Source of the DNA: Neelides folsomi
Lineage: Eukaryota; Arthropoda; Collembola; Neelipleona; Neelidae
DNA: 64,000 bases
Reading direction: 5' to 3'
NCBI GenBank assembly: GCA_034687125.1
Contig: JAQGBZ010000281.1
Coordinates: forward strand, 1-64,000
Made by a program: the position numbers and the translations under genes. The notes under the pieces are model-generated. The model was given only the letters and a program-made list of their open reading frames with translations, did not search any database and had not been told where the DNA came from. Of the stretch, positions 50,601-61,000 are shown in pieces; the first letter of the stretch is position 1; each line of letters starts with the position of its first letter.

Positions 50601-52358
50601 GCAGTCATTCACAATCCCAATCCCGTTAGACTTACACTGCTTTAACAATTTCTTCACATCCCTCACTTTATGACTTTAATAAACCAATGCTCAAATAACT
50701 CCTTTTTTATTCACTTGATCTATCATGTATTCTGCTCATCTTTTTGTCACACACTTTTTTATACATTTTTTTTACTTTGAATTTTATTCTTCTTTCTGAA
50801 TCTAAAATATAAGCTAAAGTGTAAAAAAAGTCTAACTTACCATATTATGTACATGTAATTGATCAATAATTATTGATTTGGAGAAAAGATTCAAGCTTAC
50901 TTACAATTATAAAAGCATTGTATTGAAAATCGATGGAATTTTGATAGTCATTAAATGAACCGAACTCCCAGAAGCACCAAATCCCATTAATTAAATATAA
51001 GCGGTAAAGGCGGAAGCAGTTGAATGAACAACATTTGTTTTAAATCCACGCCCCAACATTTGCTTAATTTGGATAATTTATTGGGAAGATACGTACAACA
51101 TTTGGTATATTCAATGGTTTCAATCCTTACATCTATACTTTTTTATTATAATGGATAATCAATTAAGGATTGTTATATTATTTATACCCGGTACTTGGAT
51201 CACCCGGTACACTGTGCATATGGAGTGGTTTTAATCATAATATGCATGTTAAGTATGCATTATGTATCATATATCATATCACACTGTATCAGTGTATCAC
51301 ATAATATTATGTATGTACAGGTAGCGCAAGGATTTTAAATAGGGAGTTATGTTCCATGGAGGAATATAAGGGCGGTAATAAATTCAAAGGGCATCTTTGT
51401 GTAATTAGAGGGAGCATAATTATTAAGTATGGTTTACTTCCAGGGATAATTATGAACACGAAAGCCTAACCTTCTCCACCCCAATTCGAATTCTGATGCT
51501 CGAACATTGGGAAATGATCCGGGGGTTGGATGATGAATGGAGTTATTAACAAAACCGGAGGTTCCTTTATAATCAGCTCTAATTCCCATTAATTAAACAT
51601 AATTAAACCAAATTAACCAAAATTAACTATCAATTCTCCTAAAATCGGAATTTTAAAATCAATTCATCATTTTGATTAGCTTTCTAATCTCAACTTTAAT
51701 CAATTTAACTTTTCATCTGCCAAAACTTCGTAAAAGATTTATTAATAAATAATTTGAAAATAAAAATTATAACTTATCGGATTATAAATTAAGTCTTAAA
51801 TTAAAAATTAACTTTTTTAGATAATCTTTATCTTAATTGAATTTAATATTAAATCGAAGTAATAAAAAGTCTTTTGTTTAATGCAAGTTATAATTTTATT
51901 ACATTTTGACGAATAAAAAATAAGATTCTTATCCACTACTACATAATATGTCTTACTAATATGTCAGGTAAATGATTGTTACAATTTGTCAAAATACATA
52001 ATAATATCGAGTTTACATATTTTAGATGAAAGTAGCACATGATTTAGGTACGAAGGTCAGGTCACTTTAAGGAATTAGGAATTGAAGGAGATCTGAGGTC
52101 AGGTAACCAAATTGGTAGGACCTTGAGAACTGTAATAAATTCACATTTAAATATTAAAGTTACTTAATTAAAATTAGAAATACACAGAAATACATATTAA
52201 TATACTAAAATGAAACTTAACATACATTTAGCAAGTTTGTGAAACTTTGAAATAAGTATTAAATACACAAATTGTTATTAATTGGTAAACAAAGTTTAAA
52301 TGGTAAATTAAGATGGTAATGAAGTTTAAATGGTAATGATTTCATTGAGATCTCCCAA

Positions 52359-53405
52359 TTAATCAAAATAATCAAAAGAAGGTGATTTTGCCACATACTC
52401 TCTCCGTTCGGAGTCTTCCAACGGAGTGTCCCTGAAAATCAATTAAAATCATTAAAATATTTACCATTAATATTTAATCCTATTTAATAATCGTTATTTT
52501 AATTAAAAGTTTAAATTATTTCTCTATTAGATTTCCTCACCATCGGAGATGAACTTCAGGTGTGAATTCAGTAATTCTGACATGAACCGCCTGTGACTTT
52601 TCAGTTCTGGGTGGAATCGTACAAAGGCGAAAAGTCACTTCGTCGCCTTCGCGCGGAACAAATTCTCCTTCGATGCTGAATAAAATAATAAAAATAATTT
52701 ATTAAATTGTAAAATTAGTTTAAATTATAAGATCTAATTTTCCTTTGGATTTCTGTGTATGAAATAATTAAGGAATTGTCATTTATAGTACGCATTACAT
52801 AAAAACATAGTTAAATAATTAATTGTATTTACTCTGAGATGTGGACAAAAATGTCTTTTCCCGATTCACTCTGAATGAACCCGTGTCCTTTGGTTCGACA
52901 GAAATATTTGATTTTTCCATGCTCCACGGGATTCTCCATTGCTCTCTCATATCTACAATAGGAAATTCATTAATTAAAATATTTAACAATTAAGCTTAAT
53001 GTTAAAGCGAATTAAATTTATTATTAAAATAGCAAAGACAGTAGAATAGAGATAGGAGAATCGAGTTAAAATAGTGATTGCAAAAATGTTGAATTCTTAC
53101 GTTGACTTTGTCCGAGTTCTCTTCGTGATTATTGGCGAAGGAATCGGAAGGTCAAACGGGCCGAATTTGGGCCCAGGTGGATTTGGATCAATTGGCGAAA
53201 CGACGACGTCAGTGCAGGGGCCTTGGATTGACTTTGACCTCCGCTTCTCCATCTCGCCCCTCTTGGGCATCTTCTCAAACTCCCGAGGTGACCCGAGATT
53301 GAGGTAGGGAAGGGATGGCGGGTCATCGATGAGATTTGGCTGAGAATCCCTGAGATTGGTGGTGTCAAGGGTTAAGCGATTGGTGGCTGGGTCGCTGTGG
53401 GCCAT
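52359..53405 (-). CDS. CARHSP1: CARHSP1/CRHSP-24-type cold-shock domain protein
   Basis: RNA-binding cytoplasmic protein of the calcium-regulated heat-stable protein family; in mammals it binds mRNA 3' regions and is a phosphoprotein. Four coding exons, 53101-53405, 52833-52952, 52541-52675 and 52359-52431, sum to 633 nt, giving 210 residues with all phases consistent. The N-terminal half is Pro/Ser-rich and disordered, ending PSPIITKRTRTKST, which matches the conserved basic phosphorylation segment before the domain. The cold-shock domain follows (about residues 105-170): HGKIKYFCRTKGHGFIQ with RNP1 KGHGFIQ, RNP2 IFVHIS, then EGEFVPREGDEVTF and CTIPPRTEKSQAVHV. Both the FCR(S/T)KGHGF and IPP motifs are hallmarks of CARHSP1/CSDC2 as against generic Y-box proteins. 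The N-terminal extension is longer than in mammals (about 147 residues in human). It diverges from the gene starting near 54305. Confidence 0.93.
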
Positions 53406-53420
53406 CCCTTTTTGCTCCCT

Positions 53421-53730
53421 CTAAAATGAAACACGAAACCTCAATTATTTAATCAACTTTAACATTTAACTTTCGAAATTAAAACTTTTATTGCTACTTT
53501 CAAATTAATAAATTTATATTATTAGTCTTTGATTAAACATTAAACATTAATTAACAATGCTGACATTAACAATGATTTGAATTAATAATTAATTAATTAA
53601 ATTACCAGTGGAGTGGTTGATGTTAATGATTTATAGACGAATTAAAATCTTTGGTCTCAATCAACCAAGAACTGACTTTTTTCTTCCACCAATTTAAATT
53701 AGTTTGTTATTTACTTTCCTTATACTCACA
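53421..53730 (-). other. 5' UTR intron and non-coding exon end of the CARHSP1-like gene
   Basis: Minus-strand acceptor TTTCATTTTAG|AGGGAGC sits 15 nt above the ATG at 53405. A strong donor, GACACT|GTGAGTAT, ends a probable non-coding exon at 53730. The predicted intron is 53421-53729. Confidence 0.5.
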
Positions 53731-53779
53731 GTGTCAGTGGTGAAAGAGTCAAATAGTCAACTTAAGAATTAAGAAAGAA

Positions 53780-54304
53780 CTATAGATTATTTAAATGGCA
53801 AGTTGTTTAAGTTTTTCTTGAACTGATTATCATTGTGGAAAAGTGCGATCAATGAGGTTTATTGCGTCGCTGAAAATACTTAGAAGCCGAAGAAAAGAAT
53901 TTGTGGGAAATAAAAAGGTTTCTGTGAGAAATTCACAAATTCCTCTGGCACAATTCCCAGCAGTTTAAAAGAAGCGATGGAATTTTATCGCCACAATTCC
54001 ACAACTTTAACGCCAAATGTAACGACCGCTTTAATCTTTAACATTTTAAAGTTATTTAACCTTTAAAATAAATTTCTTAACCCTTAATGTTTAAACTTCC
54101 CAGCTGGTAATTCACTCTTGTAGTAATAAAAGTCTTATTCTGTCTCATTGTGACTTTGTGATTAATTGTGATTTTAATACAAATGATGTTGTCATTCCAA
54201 TTGTTATTAACAAGTTCACAATTTATTTCAAAAATGAAAAATCTTCGAATTCGGTTTCAAACAATTCAATTCTAATTAAAAGTACAATTATTTTAATTGT
54301 GAAG
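53780..54304. promoter_or_regulatory. Divergent intergenic promoter region
   Basis: About 500 bp between the presumed first exon of the CARHSP1-like gene (minus) and the first ATG of the 54.3 kb gene (plus). No clear TATA box was identified; the two genes may share a bidirectional promoter. Confidence 0.35.
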
Positions 54305-57300
54305 ATGTCTGATTATGAAGACGTTGAAGAGATCTGGAAGAGACGTTGAAAATGTCAATTGTAATTAAACAATTAAATTTATTAAAGTTCAATAAACTAG
54401 AATTTAAAATTTGAGTTAAAATAGAATTAGCGATATTTTATAAAACTGTTTAAACATGGTTAAATCCCTTTATTTAACTTAAACTACTTTGTTATTATTA
54501 TTTTATTTGACGATTAACATTGTTAAATATAATTGTCCAACGCTCCATTTATTAATTAGTTATTTAATTGTCTCAGGTAGAAGACATTGAAGATGAGTCA
54601 GATGATTCTTTTTCTCTGGTTATTTTAACCGATGAGGAAGACGCTTTGATCAAAACTCCTCCAAAGCGTCAACTAGTAAAACCACTTTTGCCACTTCCTC
54701 CCTTCAAGTCGCGAATTCCAAAGAAAGTTCGAATGGAGAATCCAGGGAACTCTTTCTCTGAACTCATTAAGCCAATTGAAATCGTCAGTTCGGAAAAAAT
54801 GCTTGAACCATTTGCAAATCTGCAGAAATTCATTCAAAATGTCATCATGGACGAGGTAAGATTATTATTTTATTATTCCACCAGCAATGGCTCTGTCTCA
54901 TTTCATCTTTCGCTCATGATTCCTCGCCAATTTCTTTAACAAATGGGGAAAGGTAAACAGACGCCCCCAGAATTAATTAATTTAATTAAATTAAAGTATT
55001 TTGAAAATAAAAGTGTCAAGGAAATTAAAAGTGACCTTTGCAATGTTATTTCAAATAACACAATTTATCGTACAATTGTAAAAATTAAAAATGAAATCCC
55101 ACTTGCACCTAATCCTAAATCTGGGCCAAAAAAGAAGAGAGAAAATAGAATTCTTGCAAATTTAATAATTAAAAATAGATTTTCGACATTTGAAATGATT
55201 GCAAAATTATGGAGCGAAAGGATTGGAAAAGTAATTTCCAGGGAAACGACGAGAAGAAGGGCAAAATCAATGGAATACGGATCTTACAAAGTAAAAGACA
55301 AACCCTTTCTGACACAATCGATGAAGGTAACACGTTTGAAGTGGGCAATTAACCACCGAAAAATGGACTGATGAAGAATGGAGCCAAGTTGTCTGGTCCG
55401 ACGAATCCCCATTTATGGTTTTCGAGGGAAAAAACAAGATTCACGAGTTTTAAGAAAAAAAGTATGTTTGAATTTTCGCGCTTTGCTTTGGGTAATTAGT
55501 TTAATTACTAAATTTAATTCTTGCTTCATGCTTAAATAGCTAAATGCTTTAGGGTGAAGCCTTCAACTCCGATTGCTTAAACCGGAAGGTAAAGCATCCG
55601 AAGAAGCTGATGGTTTGGGGATCCATGAGTTCAAGAGGTGTCGGTGATCTCAAATTTGTCAAAGGGGCAATAAAACAAGAGGATTATCAAAATATTCTCC
55701 AGAGTCATCTTCTTCCAGTCATTCCAAGATTAGTGCCGAGTGGAAAGTTCATCTTTCAGCAGGATGGTGCTTTTCCTCATACAGCAAAGACGACAAGAAA
55801 ATGGCTCAAAGATCGCAATATCGACCTAATGGATTGGCCTTCTAATAGCCCAGATATGAATGTGATTGAGACTTTTTAGGGAGTGCTAAAAAAGCCAGTG
55901 AAAAGAGCAAATCCCACAAATATTAGAGATTTACAACAGATTTTAAAGGAGGAATGGGGGAAAATAACTCCAGAAATATGTCAACGGTTGGTCTCTTTCA
56001 TGCCTGAAAGAGTTAGAGAATTAATTAGGTCTAAAGGCGACGTTACTAAGTATTAATGATTTTATTTTTACTAGTTTATAGATGTTTTTAAATTTTTACA
56101 CAAATTAACAAAAACATGTAAAAATTCCCTTTTAATAAATAAATCATTAAACAACTTCAAATACTTGTGTGAATTCTTTGAGTAAAGGAAAGGAAAGTAG
56201 GCGAACCAAGGATTTTCCCAACTCCCACGAGCACGGGTAGTTTATCGAGGATTTCCAACGATTTCCAATAAAAGATTTTTAATGGGTTGAAATTACCGCC
56301 CAGTCGGGAGACATTGCTGGTCTTTAGTTATAAAATATCAGTCTGTTTCCGTAATCCGTCGACTTTAGCACTTAATACAACAGTGTGGGTTGAATTAAAA
56401 TTAAAAACCTTTAAAAATCATGACCACGACCCAGAACTCGACATTTGCTACCCAATTCGGGTATTACCCGAGCTGGAACAAACCAACAAACCGGAACGTT
56501 CCGTCTCGATTCTGATCGTATTCCGAATTTTTACGTTACGTTCCGGTCCGATTCGGATCATGTTGTGTAGTTATGAATTTCCCAATGGATTTCCCTAACT
56601 TAAATTCCCAGTGAAAATAAGAAAGTGAAAACGAAGAGGTCAGGTCAACTCGGGTGAAAATGAAGGAAAACGAGGAAAATCGGAGAGGACAAAAAACACG
56701 TCTTTACTCCAGAAGAAAAATACAGAATGCCAATAAATCCATTTTTCACAAACAAAGAAAGCTCGCATACAAATTTCCCATAGTCACAACACAGAAACAC
56801 AATTCACATATTTAACATTTTAAATTAACATCAAACGCTGATACATTTTGTCTATATGTTAACTACTGAGCCACTCTTAGCCACTTGAAACCTTGTCTTA
56901 AAAATCTTCCCATCTTAAAATGTATTGAAATGGAGAGAAGGTTCCATATGAGCGTTTGTCTCAAACTCAAACTCGCCAACTTTTCCAAAACATTTCAAAA
57001 GTTTTTGTATCTCTTCCTTGCCAATGCCCACATTATCGCAGATTTCTCGAAGACCATCGGTTTAATCAAAAGACCCTCCCGTCATTTTGACCTCGGAAAG
57101 ATTCCGGTCAGGTTGGTATTTTTATTTCAGTCCAAACTGTTATAGTGAATGAGAAAAGTCCCCGAACAAATTTAAAGCTTAATATTTTATAAAGGTAGAC
57201 CAGCAATCGGCCGACTGGTTCGTAACTTCTATCCATTAAAAACTATTAAGGGTACAAAGTAGTACAAACCATAAGGGTCCCGGGACACTTTAAAATCATG

Positions 57301-60300
57301 AATTTCATCCCAGGACACCTTTCGGGCCCGGACATATAATGGATAGAAGTAACCAACACGTATTGAGAGTGGCCAATTACTGGTCCATCTTGTTAATATT
57401 CCTGTCTCTCGTATAAGATACAGAGTAGACACCATCCCTTTCTCTCCTTTGGATACAAATTTAACAAAGTAAACAATTACGCCGAAAATTAAAAAAATCC
57501 TTTCAACCCTCCAAATTTAAAATTGAATTATGTAGTTAATGGTAATTTTTTTCGGCTTTTTTCTTTAAAAAATTCTTAAAACTTTAACGTTGATTAACCA
57601 AAAAATTAAATGACCCATTTTGGTCAGAATTCAACGGTACTTGATTAAAAATTTAAGTTCATGGATTGGCCCTTTAGTTTTTTAATTATTCTCAATAATA
57701 AGTGTAAAAAATGTCCCCCCCTTTCCCCCACTCCTCACGGCATTTGGGGTGAATATCTCCGCAACGGTGGACTTTAAAGAAAAAAATCTCCCGTCATGTT
57801 GATCCTTGGATCTTACCGGACCGGTTGGCATTAAAAGTTTGGTCGTGGGCACAATGGCGAAAGCTGTAGTTTGCCTGATTGAATTCCCCAAATTAAGCTT
57901 CTTATATATCTTCCACATGTACAAATAAATGTACATTGTTCGCATAATATTATGTAATAGTAATAAGTAAGGTAGACAAGAAAATGCGTTTTCTAAAGTC
58001 AGAAAAATGCAAAAAAAATCTCGAAAATTCGAAAAAATGCAAAAATTTTATATATAAGAATATGTATTAATACAATATTATTGTGCATAAATATTTATTC
58101 AATGTCGCTTTCATCTTCGTCGTCGTTAAGAATAGGATCAGTATCAATAGGCTTTTCAGAATTAAATGCTAATTTAAGATTTACTTCAAGATTTTCATCT
58201 GTAAAGCTGGTTCTTAGGTGGGTAAAAATGCGTTTTCTCTGGAAGAAGCTTCTCTCGACAAACGCGCTACTTTAAGGAACGCAAATGTGCCATTTGGCTA
58301 AGTATAGGCATATCACGTTTATGGCTTTTCCAGAATTCTAAAATTCCAATTTTGAGTTCTTCTTGAATTAAAACTTCATATTTGATGATTTCATGGTGAA
58401 GAACTTCGTTTGTAAATGGCAAAAGGCTTACCGGGATTTTGTGATCTTCCAAGTGGTTCAATGCTTTTCTGGGATCAAAAATTTGAACGTCGTTCCAAAA
58501 TGACGAAGCTGGATGCTTTACATTCATGTAAAGCTGCAGTTTTTTCGAAATGATTCCAACAGAAGTCAATAATCCGTTTATGGCTTTGAGGTTGAACCAT
58601 ACTTCCGATGCTTGTAAATTGTCACTTTCGAGTAAATTCATTGAACATTTCATCCCATTATATAGCTTGTTTAAAATAGTCAGATCATCCAAGACTTTGG
58701 CATCATTCGACAATTTCTTTAATTTTTGCATTGCCAAGCTATCTTCAGCGGAGTTTTCAATAAAATGTCGAATGGCGTCAAAATGCTTTAGATGGCAATC
58801 TCCTGCTTTTATCCATGTCATCCACCGCGTTAATACTAGCGTTGGTGGAAGTTTCGGAATGTAACCATATGATTTCAAAGAAGTAAATAATTCATGACGG
58901 CGGTTTTGATTTTCTTCCATGCTTGCTTGACAATCCTCTTCAAATCTTCAACGTTGGTAGGATTTTGTCTTCGAACAGGTTTCTTCAAAATATTCCATAA
59001 GGATTTGATGACATTCATGTCGGGAGAACATGGTGGCCAATCCATAACATTGATGTTTTGTGTTTTCAGCCATTGTTTCGTTGATTTTGCTGAATGTGGT
59101 GGGGCTGAGTCGTGTTGGAAAATAAATTTTCCACTGGGAACCAATTTGGGAATTGAAGGCAAGAGATGAGATTCGAGAATATTTTGATATTTTACTTGAT
59201 CGACGGTTCCTTCGATGAATTTGAGACTTCCCACACCTCTGCTACTCATTGATCCCCATATCATGACTGATTTAGGATGTTTCACCTTTTTGTTGATGCA
59301 GTCTGGATGAAAAGCTTCGTCCTAAAAAGCAAAAGCCATATAAGCAATTTAAATAATGAAACAAGAGCTTCATTATCTTTCTAAATTATATTTATAGAAA
59401 GCGGCAATTTTAAAAACCTTTTTCCTTATGACTCGCGAAGAATTATTTCCTTCAAAAACAATGCAAGTGCATTCATCAGTCCACACCACATCGTCCCACT
59501 TTTCAGTCGTCCATCTTCGGTGTCTTTGTGCCCATTGGAATCTTTTCTCCTTCATTGTTGTAGTGAGAAAGGGTTTGTCTTTTGGTTTATAAGATCCATA
59601 TCCTAACAATTTTGCTCGTCTTCTCACCGTTTCCCTACTTACTGGAAATCCCAATTTCTCACTCCAGATATTGGCTAATTCATTAAATGTGAAAAATCTA
59701 TTTTGGATTATTATCTTTTCAAGAATTCGGTCCTCAACTTTGCGAGTTTTAAATTGACGTTGTGGTCTTACTTTTGTAAAATCAAACTCATTTTTAATTT
59801 TATTTATCAAGGAATAAATAGTTGATCGTGGGACAAGATGACAAAGATCATTTTGAATTTCCTTAGGTGTCTTACTTTCTAACTTCAATTTAATTAAATT
59901 AATCAAATCTGGAGATGTTGGTTTTCCATATCCCATTTAAATTATTTAAAAAGCCAAGCGTAATCATTAGCAAAAAGAAAACATGCAAAATGAAATGCAA
60001 TCCCAAACCAAATATGTCTAGACTCTTGTGTGCACGAGTCTAGACAAAATATTTATAAATATGTATTGCAATTTTATAATTTGTTATTTTAATAATGTAA
60101 GTAAATAATACAAATTCATTAATAGTAACTATATTATTTAAACATTTGTATAATTCAATATGATTAGAATGATTATCGATGATTGTCTATGAAATGTATT
60201 GTAATTTGCAATGGTGTAATGTATAGACTTTAATATGATGGGATTGACAAATCACATGAGAATTTACTTTATTTATTTTTCAATGGAATTATTAATTATT

Positions 60301-60531
60301 ATCAAGCTCACAATTGAAAATCTGAGTTTGAAGGAAACTTTGAAAAACATTGAGAAAGAGAAGGAAAAGTCGGTGAAGACAATCGGGATGAGAAAACGGG
60401 AGTTGAAGAGGAAATTGTTCAAAGAGAAGGAAAAGATCAAAAAGGACGAGAAACTTCAGAAAGTGGAAAATGGAGAGACGGTCGTGAAGATAAAACGAAC
60501 CACATTGGGACAAATTCAAAACAAGAGATAA
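54305..60531 (+). CDS. Provisional acidic/coiled-coil protein, interrupted by TE-filled intron
   Basis: A gene model joining two good exons in phase 0. Exon 54577-54855 follows a strong acceptor (TTGTCTCAG) and ends at a consensus donor (GACGAG|GTAAG). It reads VEDIEDESDDSFSLV, a Pro-rich part (KPLLPLPPFKSRIPKKV), then NLQKFIQNVIMDE. Exon 60307-60531 starts LTIENLSLKETL, continues as a Lys/Glu coiled coil, ends TTLGQIQNKR and stop, and has AATAAA at 60670-60675. A first exon with ATG at 54305 (MSDYED) would need a weak donor (GAC|GTTGAAG). The predicted intron of 5.45 kb holds Tc1, hAT and foldback sequences. About 173 residues, no recognised family. Linking the two ends is inference; they could be separate. 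Confidence 0.45.
54943..56056 (+). pseudogene. Tc1-like transposase pseudogene, copy 1
   Basis: DD34E transposase relic. The N-terminal helix-turn-helix half is open from ATG 54943 (MGKGKQTPPELINLIKLKYF) to a frameshift after WAINHRK. The next frame carries WTDEEWSQVVWSDES with the first catalytic Asp. After a probable 91-bp intron (55462-55552) the rest reads GEAFNSDCLN, MVWGSMSSRGVGDLKF, FIFQQDGAFPHTAKT (second Asp) and DWPSNSPDMNVIE, with 34 residues between Asp and Glu. A TAG then replaces the expected Trp (ETF-stop-GVLKK), and the frame runs on to a TAA at 56054-56056 (SKGDVTKY). Dead because of at least one frameshift and two stops. Its flanking inverted repeats could not be identified. 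Confidence 0.9.
57041..57118. repeat. Diverged direct repeat, copy 1
   Basis: Roughly 78 bp sharing order and wording with 57752-57832: TCTCGAAGACCATCGGTTTA, then CTCCCGTCATTTTGA, then CGGTCAGGTTGGTA. Estimated two-thirds identical by eye. Likely part of an unrecognised transposable element. Confidence 0.5.
57198..57385. repeat. Foldback (inverted-repeat) element
   Basis: Nested inverted repeats. The outer arms are GACCAGCAATCGGCC (57198) and GGCCAATTACTGGTC (ending 57385); the inner arms are ACTTCTATCCATTA (57225-57238) and TAATGGATAGAAGT (57337-57350, exact). A GTCCCGGGAC palindrome lies in the centre (57277-57286). More GC-rich than its surroundings, with no coding frame. It fits a small foldback or MITE-type element. 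Confidence 0.65.
57752..57832. repeat. Diverged direct repeat, copy 2
   Basis: Counterpart of 57041-57118: ATCTCCGCAACGGTGGACTT, then CTCCCGTCATGTTGATCC, then CCGGACCGGTTGGCA. Same orientation, about 710 bp away. Confidence 0.5.
58095..58920 (-). pseudogene. hAT transposase C-terminal fragment
   Basis: A minus-strand open frame of about 217 residues reads NRRHELFTSLKSYGYI, then PPTLVLTRWMTWIKAGDCHL; the (V/L)TRWxTWxxA motif is typical of the central part of hAT-superfamily transposases. A stop after HLRSLK is followed, in another frame, by SAFVERSFFQRKRIFTHLRT and an acidic end DDEDESDIE with TAA at 58095-58097. AxVERSFS is the hAT dimerisation-region hallmark, so a small indel separates two parts of one protein. 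The N-terminal half, with zinc finger and first catalytic residues, is absent: the sequence at about 58905-58920 runs straight into a Tc1 copy. Dead. Confidence 0.8.
58890..59936 (-). pseudogene. Tc1-like transposase, copy 2, 3'-truncated
   Basis: Exon 1 (59419-59936) starts MGYGKPTSPDLINLIKLKLE and carries the HTH half and WTTEKWDDVVWTDEC with the first catalytic Asp. A 96-bp intron (59322-59417; RKK|GTTTTT donor, CTTTTTAG|GACGAAGC acceptor) separates it from exon 2 (DEAFHPDCINKKVKHP, IWGSMSSRGVGSLKFI, FIFQHDSAPPHSAKSTKQWL with the second Asp). The third acidic residue, 34 residues on, is Lys (NVIKSLWNILKK), so catalysis should be lost. Frames are otherwise open, implying a younger copy than that at 54.9 kb. 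The C-terminal portion after AWKKI is replaced by hAT sequence near 58905. Confidence 0.9.
60016..60045. repeat. Perfect 10-bp inverted repeat
   Basis: GTCTAGACTC and GAGTCTAGAC separated by TTGTGTGCAC. It lies 80 bp beyond the start of Tc1 copy 2, where an element end would be expected, and may be a relic of a terminal or subterminal repeat. Confidence 0.9.
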
Positions 60532-60669
60532 TTTCTATTTTATTACGTTTTTAATGTAATTATCATTAATTTTAATAATCTATAATTTTCAATTTCTGTT
60601 CATGTTTAATTACAATTAACGTTCAATTAAAATAATTGTGAATTTGTTGATTAATTGTTGATTTTGTTA

Positions 60670-60675
60670 AATAAA
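60670..60675 (+). terminator. Poly(A) signal AATAAA
   Basis: AATAAA 139 nt after the stop of the 60.3-60.5 kb coiled-coil exon, followed by GT/T-rich sequence. It supports that exon being the 3' end of a plus-strand gene. Confidence 0.6.
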
Positions 60676-61000
60676 GGCTTATTTATTGTAAAAGTCTCAC
60701 TTTTGTCAGTTCATTAACAATTCCTATGAAAACATTTAATGGGAGTTTAATTGTTCATCATAGTGGGAAAGATCATTTTTAATTTAGTTTTTACATGTTT
60801 TGTCTTTTTTTGTAATTAGCTTAGATTTCATTTAAGATCAATTATGATATTATTCAAGATAAATAACAATTTAACTGTAATTTGATAATCGGCTCATATT
60901 AGGAAAAAAATTATAAAGTGAGAATTCAGAAGTCTTTGAATTAAAGTTAAATTTAGTTGGGTCAATAGGGTCAATAGTTAATTAACGCTATTAAGTAAAT

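Larger units (their letters stand above)
45035..52358. other. AT-rich stretch with no convincing gene
   Basis: About 7.3 kb without a recognisable exon. The longest frame, 49771-50172 on the minus strand, is Phe-rich and low-complexity. Short tandem repeats occur at 45785-45830, 46936-46990 and 47596-47628. Confidence 0.55.
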
